From an uncultured Muribaculaceae bacterium (GTDB lineage Bacteria > Bacteroidota > Bacteroidia > Bacteroidales > Muribaculaceae): a DNA stretch of 64,000 nt. Of this stretch, positions 8,404 through 16,944 are shown one piece after another. The notes under the pieces are model-generated. The model saw only the letters and a program-made list of their open reading frames with translations, was not told where the DNA came from and did not search any database. Numbering within the stretch: position 1 is the first letter of the stretch; each line of letters starts with the position of its first letter. The stretch covers positions 1-64,000 of the forward strand of contig CANCXM010000006.1 in NCBI GenBank assembly GCA_947381945.1. Reading direction: 5' to 3'. The position numbers and the translations under genes were made by a program.

Positions 8404-10470
8404 ATGAAGCTCTGCATCACCGAGAAACCCAGTGTAGCCAAAGATATAGCTCAGATACTTGGCGCCGATGTGCGCCGCGACGGATATTACGAAGGAGGTG
8501 AATACAAAGTCACCTGGACCTTCGGCCATCTCTGTACACTCAAGGAACCCGGTGATTATGAAGAGCGTTGGAAAAGATGGGCGCTTGGTGTCCTTCCGAT
8601 GATTCCGGCCCGTTTCGGCATTAAGGTGATACCGGACAAGGGTATCGAACGCCAGTTTCAGGTTATCGAAAATCTGATAGCCGAAGCCGACGAGGTCATC
8701 AATTGCGGTGATGCCGGACAGGAAGGTGAATTGATCCAACGTTGGGTCATGCAGAAGGCTTCGATTCATTGTCCTGTAAAGCGCCTCTGGATTTCCTCAC
8801 TGACTGATGAATCAATCCGCGAAGGCTTCGCACATCTGCAACCGGAATCTGATTTCGACAACCTCTATCATGCCGGTCTGTCGCGCGCGATAGGTGACTG
8901 GATTCTCGGCATGAACGCGACGCGACTCTATTCACTGAAATATTCCTCTCCCGGAAATGTATTGTCGATCGGACGAGTGCAGACCCCGACACTTGCTCTT
9001 ATCGTGCAACGTCATTTTGAAATAGAGAATTTCAAGCCCGAGGATTACTGGGAACTGAAAACTCTATATCGCGGAGCCGTGTTCAATGCAACTTCCGGAC
9101 GATTCAAATCACCGGAGGAAGCTGAGTCCACACTGGAGGCCATCAAGGCTTTTCCGATGGTCATAAAGGATGTCCAGAAGAAAAAGGGTAGGGAAGCACC
9201 TCCCAGACTCTTTGACCTTACATCGCTGCAGGTGGAATGCAACAAGAAATGGGGATGGACAGCCGACGAGACACTGCGCCTGATTCAGTCACTTTATGAA
9301 AAAAAGGTGACGACGTATCCGCGTGTCGATACGACATATCTGTCAGAAGATATTTATCCGAAAGTTCCGGGTATATTGAGAAATATGACTCCATATACCG
9401 GAATAATTGCTCCATTGCTTGAGACCAAGCTACCTAAAAGTAAGAAAGTATTTGACAACTCAAAAGTCACTGACCACCACGCGATTATTCCGACAGGACA
9501 GTCGCCAAGTGTGCTTGTTGGCAATGAACGCAAACTGTATCATCTGATTGCACTCCGTTTTATAGCTGCTTTCTATCCGGACTGTAAATTCCTGAGTACC
9601 ACCGTGATGGGCGAGGTTGATAAGACCGGATTCAAGGCGACAGGTAAAGTCATTGAGGATCTTGGCTGGAGACAAATCTATGAAAATACTCCGGCAGATG
9701 ATGCAAAAAATGATGAAGAGAATAGCGATGACCGTATCTTGCCAGATTTTGTGGTCGGGGAGAGCGGACCTCACGAGCCGTCACTGCAAAAACGCACTAC
9801 TCAGCCACCGAAATACTATACGGAAGGTACACTCCTTCGTGCGATGGAATCTGCAGGTAAAACCGTTGAGGATGAGGAGCTTCGGGAAGCCATGAAGGAG
9901 AATGGAATAGGGCGTCCGTCCACGCGTGCGGCTATCATCGAAACACTTTTCAAACGTAAGTACATCTATCGCAACCGCAAGTCAATCATGGCTTCTCAGG
10001 CAGGTATCGACCTGATTGCCAGCATTAATGAAGAATTGCTTAAAAGTGCGAAACTTACGGGTCTTTGGGAAAACAAACTTCGTCGTATCGAACGTGGAGA
10101 GTATTCTGCCGCAGAATTCATCCAGGAACTTAAAGTGTTGATTAACCAAATTGTTATCAACGTTTTAAGTGACAATTCTCGTTCTAAGATATTCGTCGAC
10201 AATGCTCCTAAGAAAACAGGGGGCGATGATACGGGTGACGGGGTTAGAGTTAATTCCGATAAGCCGACAAAGCCTCGCGCACCACGCACACGAAAATTTG
10301 AGCAGATTGAGTGTCCAATCTGTAATCAAGGGCATATCTTGAAAGGTAAGACAGCTTTCGGCTGCAGCAGATTTCGCGAAGGTTGCACATTGAGATTGAA
10401 CTTCACCGAATATCCGGAAGATTTGACTCCGGCCAAACTCAAAAAAATGCTGGCCAAGAAAAAAGCATAG
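8404..10470 (+). CDS. topB: DNA topoisomerase III (type IA)
   Basis: A 688-residue type IA topoisomerase that cuts one strand through a 5'-phosphotyrosine and decatenates DNA. The N-terminal Toprim domain starts TEKPSVAKD and carries the acidic motif CGDAGQEGEL (Asp103, Glu107, Glu109). The catalytic tyrosine is Tyr305 in TTYPRVDTTYL. IGRVQTPTLAL and GIGRPSTRAAII are also family motifs. A C-terminal zinc-binding segment has cysteines in ECPICNQGH and FGCSRFREGC, so this is the long form with one zinc finger. It begins one base after the preceding gene's stop and is followed by a terminator at 10498. Plasmid and conjugative-element topB copies exist in Bacteroidetes, but nothing mobile lies nearby. 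Confidence 0.95.
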   Translation: MKLCITEKPSVAKDIAQILGADVRRDGYYEGGEYKVTWTFGHLCTLKEPGDYEERWKRWALGVLPMIPARFGIKVIPDKGIERQFQVIENLIAEADEVINCGDAGQEGELIQRWVMQKASIHCPVKRLWISSLTDESIREGFAHLQPESDFDNLYHAGLSRAIGDWILGMNATRLYSLKYSSPGNVLSIGRVQTPTLALIVQRHFEIENFKPEDYWELKTLYRGAVFNATSGRFKSPEEAESTLEAIKAFPMVIKDVQKKKGREAPPRLFDLTSLQVECNKKWGWTADETLRLIQSLYEKKVTTYPRVDTTYLSEDIYPKVPGILRNMTPYTGIIAPLLETKLPKSKKVFDNSKVTDHHAIIPTGQSPSVLVGNERKLYHLIALRFIAAFYPDCKFLSTTVMGEVDKTGFKATGKVIEDLGWRQIYENTPADDAKNDEENSDDRILPDFVVGESGPHEPSLQKRTTQPPKYYTEGTLLRAMESAGKTVEDEELREAMKENGIGRPSTRAAIIETLFKRKYIYRNRKSIMASQAGIDLIASINEELLKSAKLTGLWENKLRRIERGEYSAAEFIQELKVLINQIVINVLSDNSRSKIFVDNAPKKTGGDDTGDGVRVNSDKPTKPRAPRTRKFEQIECPICNQGHILKGKTAFGCSRFREGCTLRLNFTEYPEDLTPAKLKKMLAKKKA

Positions 10471-10497
10471 ACCAAACCAAAGAAATATTCACCACTC

Positions 10498-10547
10498 AGT
10501 CACCGAATCTACTCGACAATGAAATGGATTCGGTGGCTTTCTTATTT
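10498..10547 (+). terminator. Rho-independent terminator of topB
   Basis: The perfect 9-bp stem CACCGAATC (10501-10509) / GATTCGGTG (10527-10535) is extended by a G-T wobble and two outer pairs. It is followed by the T-rich tract TTTCTTATTT. Confidence 0.75.
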
Positions 10548-11210
10548 AAGAAGTAGATATACTTAGAGTAGGATAGGATCAGAACGACATGAGCATCGGA
10601 AATAAAAAGAAAGACGTTATTTTACATAATCGTGATTATGAGACAAATTGCGAAGGGGCGATTTTCACTATGAGTCGTGGTTTAGTTTACGCTGTCTGAC
10701 TTGTAGGTATTGATCATTAAAGGTATTTTTACTTAATATTACTCTTTAAATGCAGGGCTTTTTATGTCGGTAGTTAAATCAGCTAAGTATTTAGCCAATA
10801 AGAGTTAAGCAACTTGTATGGATGAGTTTTTATATCTAACTTTGCATCGCTGAAACGAAAAAAACAGCATTACAATATTAAATAATACTCGAAGACACAC
10901 CTGTAAAAATAATAGTAATCATCCACCCGATTATCATGTTCCCTGAAAGGCAAAAGATTAAATAAGAAATCCATGAACCTATCAAAAAATAACAGCTAAC
11001 ATCTAACGAACTAAATTCTTATCCTTTTCTGAATTAAATTCAATTTTTACCGCTAATTTTCCTATCCCTTATCAATTAAGCAGTTATCAATCCGTGAAAG
11101 GAAAAAAGCGATTCCGCAATAAAAATCACGAAACCGCTTTGAATTTAATTTCACTGAATGAGTTTGAGAAAACGAATACCGATAATTAGAATTGATGATT
11201 ATAATTTCGG
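10548..11210. other. Gene-free region between topB and rlmD
   Basis: About 660 bases of AT-rich DNA with no coding frame longer than a few codons after any ATG on the plus strand. It holds a 16-base palindrome CATAATC-GT-GATTATG (10625-10640). It also has a well-formed plus-strand promoter at 10814-10844 and an imperfect hairpin around 11105-11146. A strong plus-strand hairpin with a T-tract follows at 11211. It looks like a non-coding transcription unit or the remnant of one; see the ncRNA entry. Confidence 0.5.
10814..10844 (+). promoter_or_regulatory. Orphan promoter in the topB-rlmD gap
   Basis: TTG (10814-10816), a 20-base spacer and TAACTTTG (10837-10844), matching the Bacteroidetes consensus closely. 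No open reading frame follows; the next plus-strand signal is the terminator at 11211-11244. Confidence 0.6.
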
Positions 11211-11244
11211 GCGTCACGCTGCGCGAGGCAGCGGACGCTTTTTT
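10851..11244 (+). ncRNA. Candidate non-coding RNA of about 390 nt
   Basis: Bounded by a consensus promoter (10814-10844) and a hairpin with a six-T tract (11211-11244). The interior has only tiny frames, for example 9 codons from 10936 and 8 codons from 10973. An imperfect hairpin with AAAGCG/CGCTTT arms lies near 11105-11146. It runs toward the 3' end of rlmD, on the opposite strand, without entering it. No known RNA family is recognised; existence is inferred from the signals only. Confidence 0.35.
11211..11244 (+). terminator. Strong hairpin with T-tract facing the plus strand
   Basis: GCGTCACGCTGC (11211-11222) pairs with GCAGCGGACGC (11228-11238), 11 bp with one bulged base and a 5-base loop. 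TTTTTT follows at 11239-11244. On the minus strand it lies just after the rlmD stop (11247) but lacks a T-tract there, so it fits plus-strand termination better; it may still stabilise the rlmD 3' end. Confidence 0.7.
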
Positions 11245-11246
11245 GT

Positions 11247-12656
11247 TTATCTCAATGTCAGGGCCACTACATTCTCAACATGCTGTGTATGAGGGAACAT
11301 GTCGACCGGCTGAACAGCTTCAATATCATATTTTTCATGCAGGAGCGCGAGATCGCGGGCCTGCGTGGCAGGATTGCAGCTTACATAGACAATACGCTTA
11401 GGTTCAGCATCCAGAATGACCTTGACAACATCCTCGTGCATTCCGGCCCTCGGAGGGTCGACAACCATAACGTCTGGACGGCCATGCTCTGCAATAAAGT
11501 CGGCTGTCAATACATTTTTCATGTCACCTGCATAGAATTCAGTATTCTCAAGGTGATTTACCTCTGCATTGACTTTTGCATCTTCAATCGCTTCCGGAAC
11601 ATATTCTATGCCGACAACGTGGCGCACTTTAGGCGCGATGAAACAAGCAATCGTACCTGTGCCTGTGTAAAGGTCATAGACCAGTTCATCTCCACTCAGC
11701 TTTGCGAAGTCTCTTGCGACGCTGTAAAGGCGATAAGCTTGACGGGAATTAGTCTGATAGAACGACTTGGGTCCTACCCTGAATTTCAGACCTTCCATCT
11801 CCTCTTCGATATACTCTCTACCCTTAAAGAGAATTATTTCCTGATCGGCAATCGTGTCATTAACCTTCGTGTTGATTACATAGAGCAGCGAAGTAATCTC
11901 CGGGAAGTTTTCAGCAACCGCAGCAAGAAGTGTTGCAATTTTTTCTTTATCTTCTTCACCAAAGACCATCACAGCCATAACTTCGCCTGTGGATGCAATG
12001 CGAATCATAAGAGTGCGCAACAATCCATGCTGCTCGCGCAGATCATAGAAGCTGTAGTCATGCTCCATGCCGTAATTCTTGATGAAAAGACGCAGACGGT
12101 TGCCAAGGTCGTCCTGGAGATGGCAGCGGCTTATATCAAGCACCTTGTCGAATGCTCCTGAAATATGAAATCCGGCTGCACGGCGCTCGGGAAATTCTTC
12201 TCCGGAACGAAGCTGATCAAACGTCAGCCACTTCTTATTTGAGAAGGTATATTCCATTTTGTTGCGATACTCCCAGATGTTTTCAGATCCGAGAATCGGA
12301 GTCAGTTCGGGGAATGGAATCTTGGCAATGCGTTGCAGTGCATCCTGCACCTGCTGCTGCTTGCATTTCAACTGAAATTCGTAAGGAAGATGCTGCCAAC
12401 GGCAACCACCGCACATTGTGAAATGCTCACAACGTGGTTCCACACGGATGTCAGACGGTTTCGTCAGACGTTCGATATGACCTTCTGCATAATTGCGCTT
12501 CTTGCGGTCGATTTTAACATCGGCCACATCACCGGGCGCACCGAACGGAATGAAAACGACCATGTCGTCGACACGGGCTATAGAATTGCCTTCGGCTGCC
12601 ACATCAAGTATTTCAACATCGCTCAAGAGCGGTAATTCTTTCTTTTTTCTTGCCAT
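11247..12656 (-). CDS. rlmD: 23S rRNA (uracil-5-)-methyltransferase, RlmD/TrmA family
   Basis: About 469 residues from ATG 12656. It methylates C5 of a uridine in rRNA with S-adenosylmethionine. A TRAM domain is at the N-terminus (VEILDVAAEGNSIARVDD onward). An iron-sulfur cysteine cluster follows (RCEHFTMCGGCRWQ plus a later Cys). The SAM motif is VYDLYTGTGTIACF, the substrate motif VVDPPRAGMH, and the catalytic cysteine sits in VYVSCNPATQARDL. A Met at 12743 would add 29 residues that look unlike the family, so MARKKKELPL is preferred. A consensus promoter lies at 12848-12818. RlmD rather than RlmC/TrmA is the usual Bacteroidetes annotation, but the exact uridine is not proven by sequence. 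Confidence 0.88.
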   Translation of the reverse strand: MARKKKELPLLSDVEILDVAAEGNSIARVDDMVVFIPFGAPGDVADVKIDRKKRNYAEGHIERLTKPSDIRVEPRCEHFTMCGGCRWQHLPYEFQLKCKQQQVQDALQRIAKIPFPELTPILGSENIWEYRNKMEYTFSNKKWLTFDQLRSGEEFPERRAAGFHISGAFDKVLDISRCHLQDDLGNRLRLFIKNYGMEHDYSFYDLREQHGLLRTLMIRIASTGEVMAVMVFGEEDKEKIATLLAAVAENFPEITSLLYVINTKVNDTIADQEIILFKGREYIEEEMEGLKFRVGPKSFYQTNSRQAYRLYSVARDFAKLSGDELVYDLYTGTGTIACFIAPKVRHVVGIEYVPEAIEDAKVNAEVNHLENTEFYAGDMKNVLTADFIAEHGRPDVMVVDPPRAGMHEDVVKVILDAEPKRIVYVSCNPATQARDLALLHEKYDIEAVQPVDMFPHTQHVENVVALTLR

Positions 12657-12817
12657 AAAACTAACTTTATCGCTTCCCTTCTCCGGTGTGCCGGTCAGGA
12701 AAACAGTTACATTAAACAAAAAATTTTCGCCGGTAATGGCCATGAAGCCATTAACCGACGAGTTTGAGTATTTTCAAGTAAGTTAGGTTAAGATAACTAT
12801 TCTCATATAAACTGCAT

Positions 12818-12848
12818 CAAAATTAGGAATTATTTAGATGTCAGGCAA
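12818..12848 (-). promoter_or_regulatory. Promoter of rlmD
   Basis: Minus strand: TTG (12848-12846), a 20-base spacer and TAATTTTG (12825-12818). The leader to ATG 12656 would be about 155 bases; a frame from 12743 inside this leader is open and in frame with rlmD. Confidence 0.6.
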
Positions 12849-12869
12849 GAATAGTTCGATATTTTAACC

Positions 12870-13778
12870 TTAATTAACCCGTTCAGAACTAATGCCCCTT
12901 GTGCGCGTCTTGTACAGGCATCGGATGAAAAATGCCGTTATTATGATTGATGTCAGAATCATCATCGGTGCATCTGCGCCAAAAGTATTGATTGACTCTC
13001 CTCCTGTTTTGATGACGTCGTCAGCCTTCTCATGCCACATAGCATATACAACCATAGAGTTGTTGAAAGCATGGAGAATTATCGGCAACCATAGCGAACG
13101 CGACCAGTAGAAGATATAGCCAAAATATGCTCCGAGCAACAATCTCGGGAAAAAGCCGAAAAACTGCAGATGGAAGGCACTGAATACAAAAGCTGTCAGC
13201 CATATTGCAAGATGATGATTCATCCGGCAACTGAGAAATATTCGCTGCAATGCCCCTCTGAAAAACAGTTCTTCACTGAGTCCGGCAAGCACACCTACGA
13301 TAAGAATATTGACGATTAAAGAACCGATAGATGCGCTCCCGAGAAGCACTTCCACAGAAGCCTTAGCCTGTTCCTCCGCAGCCCGCATCCACTCTTCCAT
13401 TCCTGCAAAAGAAGCAGGAAGACTCATTTGCTCATTCAATTTCACAAGTCCGTTCATTGCCGGAATGGAAAACATCAGCGCCAGAAGAGCAAGGAGCAAT
13501 TGTATCAGCCGCATCTTGCTGTCAACACCCAGAAAACGTGCTGCGTAAGGGCTTATCAACAAAGCACTGACCGTTGCGGGCAGTATGAAGACGATGCAAT
13601 CCTGTATCACCGTGGAAATGCGCAGTGTCTGCGTGGTCATACCTCCGCGCATTACTATTCCTATGATAGCTGAACCTACGATTGTGAAAAGGCAAAGCGA
13701 GACAATGAGGATTACGATTCGCTGTGCCGGAGCAAAGCGTATGTTTGCAAAAATATCTGATTGTGATTGGTTATACAT
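12870..13778 (-). CDS. CPBP-family intramembrane metalloprotease (Abi/CAAX type)
   Basis: A 302-residue polytopic membrane protein with about seven to eight hydrophobic segments. CPBP glutamyl-protease signatures are present: the EExxxR motif (Glu169, Glu170, Arg174 in SEELFFRG), the second-motif His203 in AFHLQFFG, and the third-motif His236 in ILHAFNNS. Members process prenylated proteins, bacteriocin precursors or sigma-factor regulators; the substrate here is unknown. It starts 17 bases after the trmN6-like gene and is probably the last gene of the operon led by the trmH-like gene. Confidence 0.88.
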   Translation of the reverse strand: MYNQSQSDIFANIRFAPAQRIVILIVSLCLFTIVGSAIIGIVMRGGMTTQTLRISTVIQDCIVFILPATVSALLISPYAARFLGVDSKMRLIQLLLALLALMFSIPAMNGLVKLNEQMSLPASFAGMEEWMRAAEEQAKASVEVLLGSASIGSLIVNILIVGVLAGLSEELFFRGALQRIFLSCRMNHHLAIWLTAFVFSAFHLQFFGFFPRLLLGAYFGYIFYWSRSLWLPIILHAFNNSMVVYAMWHEKADDVIKTGGESINTFGADAPMMILTSIIITAFFIRCLYKTRTRGISSERVN

Positions 13779-13795
13779 TTTCCTGGGTGTACTTT

Positions 13796-14518
13796 TTATT
13801 TGTCAAGATAGAATTCGGAAGTGAGATCGATGTAAGCTTTTGTAAAACTGTTATCGCTGTTTCTTATGTATAGTTCTTCCTTTTTCATCCGTGGTGCGTC
13901 CGTTCCATCAAGTCCGACTTGCCAAAGGGTGCGTATTGATGGTTTTCCCTCTCGGGAATAGACGGTGCAAATGCGTCGTGGGGAAAGTCTGTTGAGTGAG
14001 AGCAGGAAGTCTATTTCATCTGTCCGGGAGGTTGGAGCTATGAATGTGAGGCTATCCGAAAATTCCGTCATATTTGCCGCTGAGATTTCGATAAGCTCTT
14101 TCACAGTGAATTCATCACCGTGACGGGCAAGAGCGCGTCCTGCGTCGGGAGAACGCAATTGCTCATTGAAAAAAGGAGGATTTGAGACGATGAGCAAAGG
14201 ATGGCTGACCGACGGAAATGATTTCGTGATGTCGGCTTCCATCACCTCTACCCTATCCGCCCATGGCGACTGACCGGTATTGGCAATTGCATCCAGACAG
14301 GCATCATGATTGACATCGACAGCGAGAATTCTCCCTTTTTTATTCCGCTGAGCCATCATAAGTGCGATTACTCCTGACCCACAGCCGACATCGACTATTT
14401 CACGCGCGAAGGAGACATCTGCCCAAGCCCCGAGCAAAACGGCATCCGTCCCTATTTTCATTCCACAATGACTGTCATCAACGCTGAATTGCTTGAAATT
14501 GAAAATTCCCATTGGCAA
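13796..14518 (-). CDS. trmN6: tRNA1(Val) (adenine(37)-N6)-methyltransferase-like protein
   Basis: A 240-residue class I SAM methyltransferase of the TrmN6/YfiC group. It opens with the family's FNFKQFSVDDSHCGMKIGTD segment, then SAM motif I VDVGCGSGVIALMMA and the adenine-N6 catalytic motif NPPFF (in IVSNPPFFNEQ), followed by ALARHGDEFT. The enzyme makes m6A37 in tRNA-Val in E. coli. Two in-frame Mets (14518, 14512) are possible starts. It sits 25 bases after the PCMD gene and 17 bases before the CPBP protease, all on the minus strand. Confidence 0.88.
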   Translation of the reverse strand: MPMGIFNFKQFSVDDSHCGMKIGTDAVLLGAWADVSFAREIVDVGCGSGVIALMMAQRNKKGRILAVDVNHDACLDAIANTGQSPWADRVEVMEADITKSFPSVSHPLLIVSNPPFFNEQLRSPDAGRALARHGDEFTVKELIEISAANMTEFSDSLTFIAPTSRTDEIDFLLSLNRLSPRRICTVYSREGKPSIRTLWQVGLDGTDAPRMKKEELYIRNSDNSFTKAYIDLTSEFYLDK

Positions 14519-14543
14519 GAATGTGATAAAAATTGGAAGTTAT

Positions 14544-15506
14544 TCAATATTGGAAACCGACATTGTCGACATAGAGCGTAAGGCCTTCAGTGCCGACGTA
14601 TGGATCGCCGTTTCCGGCGGAGAACATCACAATGGCATGTGTCGGAGTTGCGTTCGCGTCATCCCAACCTTCTTCAACCACGGGAACCATCTTTCCTTTG
14701 GAATTCTTGGCATAATAGCTGTTGCTGCCGTTGCGGAGCTTTAGATATGCAGGGACTGAACCCTTCGCGCTAATATCGCCATAGGTGACAGGCAGTTTGA
14801 ACCCGTTGACCCATTGTGACGAACTGCTGAACAATTTACCGCCTGTTCCGACGCGTTTTGCATGAATGTTACCTTCAGCATCTTCCCAACGACGTTGGAG
14901 GTAAACAAATACCACGGCTTCATCACGTCCCGGAATTTTTTTCTTGGATCCGAAACCGGATGATTTTATACGGTAGTCGACATTCGGCATATCGACTTTG
15001 TAGTCAAACACAAGAGCTTTCGGACGCTTGGTAAAAGGCACACCCATCTCCATTTTTGAATATGGACTCTTGGTGGATGTTATCGGTTCAATCATCTCTC
15101 CGAGAAACATTGAGCCGGCAACCATCACATCCATGTTGATTAATCCGAGTACTTTGACATTTTCTATCTGTGTGCACAATTTGGCGCATTTGTTTCCTGC
15201 AGCACGTTCGAAGGGATACACCGCATTGGAAGTCTTTGTGACACCTGAGACCTTGGCATACACATTGCTGGTAGCCCAGGGTGAACCGCCGAGATTCCGG
15301 TAGGCTTTATTTCCGTTGATTGTATTGGTCGGCCCGACTTCATAGAGCGTTTTGGTCTTGCCCCCGATGATGGCCGACTCTTTGACATTGCGCGTCACCC
15401 ACTGTGAGAAATCACCGTATTTTATACGGTCCACAGTCTGTGCACCGACCGTCATCGCTACCGAAGCGAAAAAAGCCGACAGTAATATGTGTTTTTTGTA
15501 GTTCAT
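14544..15506 (-). CDS. Secreted PCMD-domain (putative carbohydrate metabolism) protein
   Basis: About 320 residues with a signal peptide (MNYKKHILLSAFFASVAMTVGAQ). The mature protein resembles the Bacteroidales PCMD fold: an N-terminal GDFSQWVTRN segment, a central region with KALVFDYKVDMPNVDYRI, and a C-terminal TEGLTLYVDNVGFQY strand. Such domains occur in exported proteins near polysaccharide-related genes, but activity is unproven. An in-frame Met at 15533 overlaps the radA stop as TGATG, allowing coupled translation; the Met at 15506 gives a cleaner signal peptide. Its place between radA and two RNA methyltransferase genes is unexpected. Confidence 0.75.
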   Translation of the reverse strand: MNYKKHILLSAFFASVAMTVGAQTVDRIKYGDFSQWVTRNVKESAIIGGKTKTLYEVGPTNTINGNKAYRNLGGSPWATSNVYAKVSGVTKTSNAVYPFERAAGNKCAKLCTQIENVKVLGLINMDVMVAGSMFLGEMIEPITSTKSPYSKMEMGVPFTKRPKALVFDYKVDMPNVDYRIKSSGFGSKKKIPGRDEAVVFVYLQRRWEDAEGNIHAKRVGTGGKLFSSSSQWVNGFKLPVTYGDISAKGSVPAYLKLRNGSNSYYAKNSKGKMVPVVEEGWDDANATPTHAIVMFSAGNGDPYVGTEGLTLYVDNVGFQY

Positions 15507-15532
15507 ATCGCATTTATTTAGATTATGATTCA

Positions 15533-16900
15533 TCAGGCAAAAAGAGTACGGAAAGCTTCCTCAACCTTTGCCACTTCGATTATCTTTATATTCAATCCTG
15601 ACACGTCAACGCCTTTCAGATTGAAACGTGGGATGATTATAGTCTCCATGCCAAGTTTTTCTGCTTCGCGGATTCGTTGCTCAATGCGGGTGACCGGGCG
15701 CACTTCCCCTGAAAGTCCGACTTCTCCGGCCATACATACCCGTTTGGGGATGGTAATGTCGACGTTCGATGACAAAATCGCACAGATTACAGCGAGATCA
15801 AGAGCCGGGTCATTGACCTTCAATCCTCCCGCTATATTGAGAAACACATCTTTCGCCGCAAGCTTGAATCCAACACGTTTTTCAAGGACAGCAAGAAGCA
15901 TATTCATGCGTTTTGAGTCGAAACCGGTCACGGATCTTTGCGGAGTTCCGTAGGCTGCGGTACTTACTAATGCCTGCACTTCTATTAGAAACGACCGTAT
16001 GCCTTCCATGGTCACACCGATGGAGATTCCCGACAAATCGTCGCTGCTTTGGGAAAGAAACATCTCCGATGGATTCGAAACTTCACGCAGGCCTCGCTGA
16101 CACATCTCGTATATTCCAAGTTCGGCAGTAGAACCGAAACGGTTCTTTATCGAACGGAGGATACGATAGATACCCTGCCGGTCCCCCTCGAATTGCAACA
16201 CGGCATCAACTATATGTTCCAATACTTTCGGACCAGCTATGCTTCCCTCCTTGGTTATATGACCTATGAGGATGACAGGAACTCCTGTCTCCTTGGCATA
16301 TTTGAGCAGTTGGGCCGCACACTCGCGCACCTGCGACACGCTTCCTGCAACTGACTCTATGTCATCCGAGGCAATAGTCTGAATGGAGTCAATGACAATC
16401 AGTCCAGGATTCACCTCTTCGATATGGTCACGGATATTCTGAAGTGAGGTCTCGCATACAATATAGACATTTTCATTCGGGCGGCCTATGCGGTCAGCCC
16501 TCATTTTCAACTGCCTTGCACTCTCTTCACCGCTGACGTAAAGTATGCGCCGCGAACGTATCGAGAGAATGTTTTGCAGAACCAATGTCGATTTTCCAAT
16601 ACCCGGTTCACCACCGATAAGAACAAGACTGCCGGCAACCATGCCACCACCAAGAACGCGGTTGAGTTCCGCACTCGGCATCTTGATGCGTGGTTCCTCC
16701 TCCATTTCGATTTCATGGATAAGTTGCGGACGTGTACGGCGCGAGGTCTGGCCGGATGGAGCAAGGGTCTTTGATTTCTTCTCAGAGACAATCTTCTCCT
16801 CAACCATAGTGTTCCATTCTCCACAGGCGGGACATTTACCCTGCCATTTGGGAGCCTGTGCACCACAACTTGTACAGAACCATGCAGTCTTGACTTTCAT
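15533..16900 (-). CDS. radA: DNA repair protein RadA (Sms)
   Basis: About 455 residues; a RecA-like helicase that extends D-loops and processes recombination intermediates. The N-terminal C4 zinc finger is CTSCGAQ...CPACGEW. Walker A is GEPGIGKST. The RadA-specific KNRFG motif appears in SIKNRFGSTAELG. A C-terminal Lon-protease-like domain follows (GGLKVNDPALDLAVICAILS, GEVGLSGEVRPV) without an evident protease dyad, as usual for RadA. The start is MKVKTAWFC at 16900, with another Met two codons earlier. The TGA overlaps a possible ATG of the PCMD gene. It follows the trmH-like gene by under 50 bases. Confidence 0.95.
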   Translation of the reverse strand: MKVKTAWFCTSCGAQAPKWQGKCPACGEWNTMVEEKIVSEKKSKTLAPSGQTSRRTRPQLIHEIEMEEEPRIKMPSAELNRVLGGGMVAGSLVLIGGEPGIGKSTLVLQNILSIRSRRILYVSGEESARQLKMRADRIGRPNENVYIVCETSLQNIRDHIEEVNPGLIVIDSIQTIASDDIESVAGSVSQVRECAAQLLKYAKETGVPVILIGHITKEGSIAGPKVLEHIVDAVLQFEGDRQGIYRILRSIKNRFGSTAELGIYEMCQRGLREVSNPSEMFLSQSSDDLSGISIGVTMEGIRSFLIEVQALVSTAAYGTPQRSVTGFDSKRMNMLLAVLEKRVGFKLAAKDVFLNIAGGLKVNDPALDLAVICAILSSNVDITIPKRVCMAGEVGLSGEVRPVTRIEQRIREAEKLGMETIIIPRFNLKGVDVSGLNIKIIEVAKVEEAFRTLFA

Positions 16901-16944
16901 TATCAACAGTCTTATTTATGGATTAACAGTAATTATATGAATAA

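Noticed and set aside
8404..10470. topB as a sign of an integrated conjugative element
   Set aside because: No relaxase, tra, integrase or repeat flanks it; the neighbours are ordinary chromosomal genes.
11280..12161. A 293-codon open frame on the plus strand inside rlmD
   Set aside because: It is antisense to a well-conserved methyltransferase gene, has no promoter, and its translation looks like low-complexity shadow sequence.
15525..15953. A 142-codon plus-strand frame over radA
   Set aside because: Shadow frame opposite the conserved C-terminal domain of RadA.
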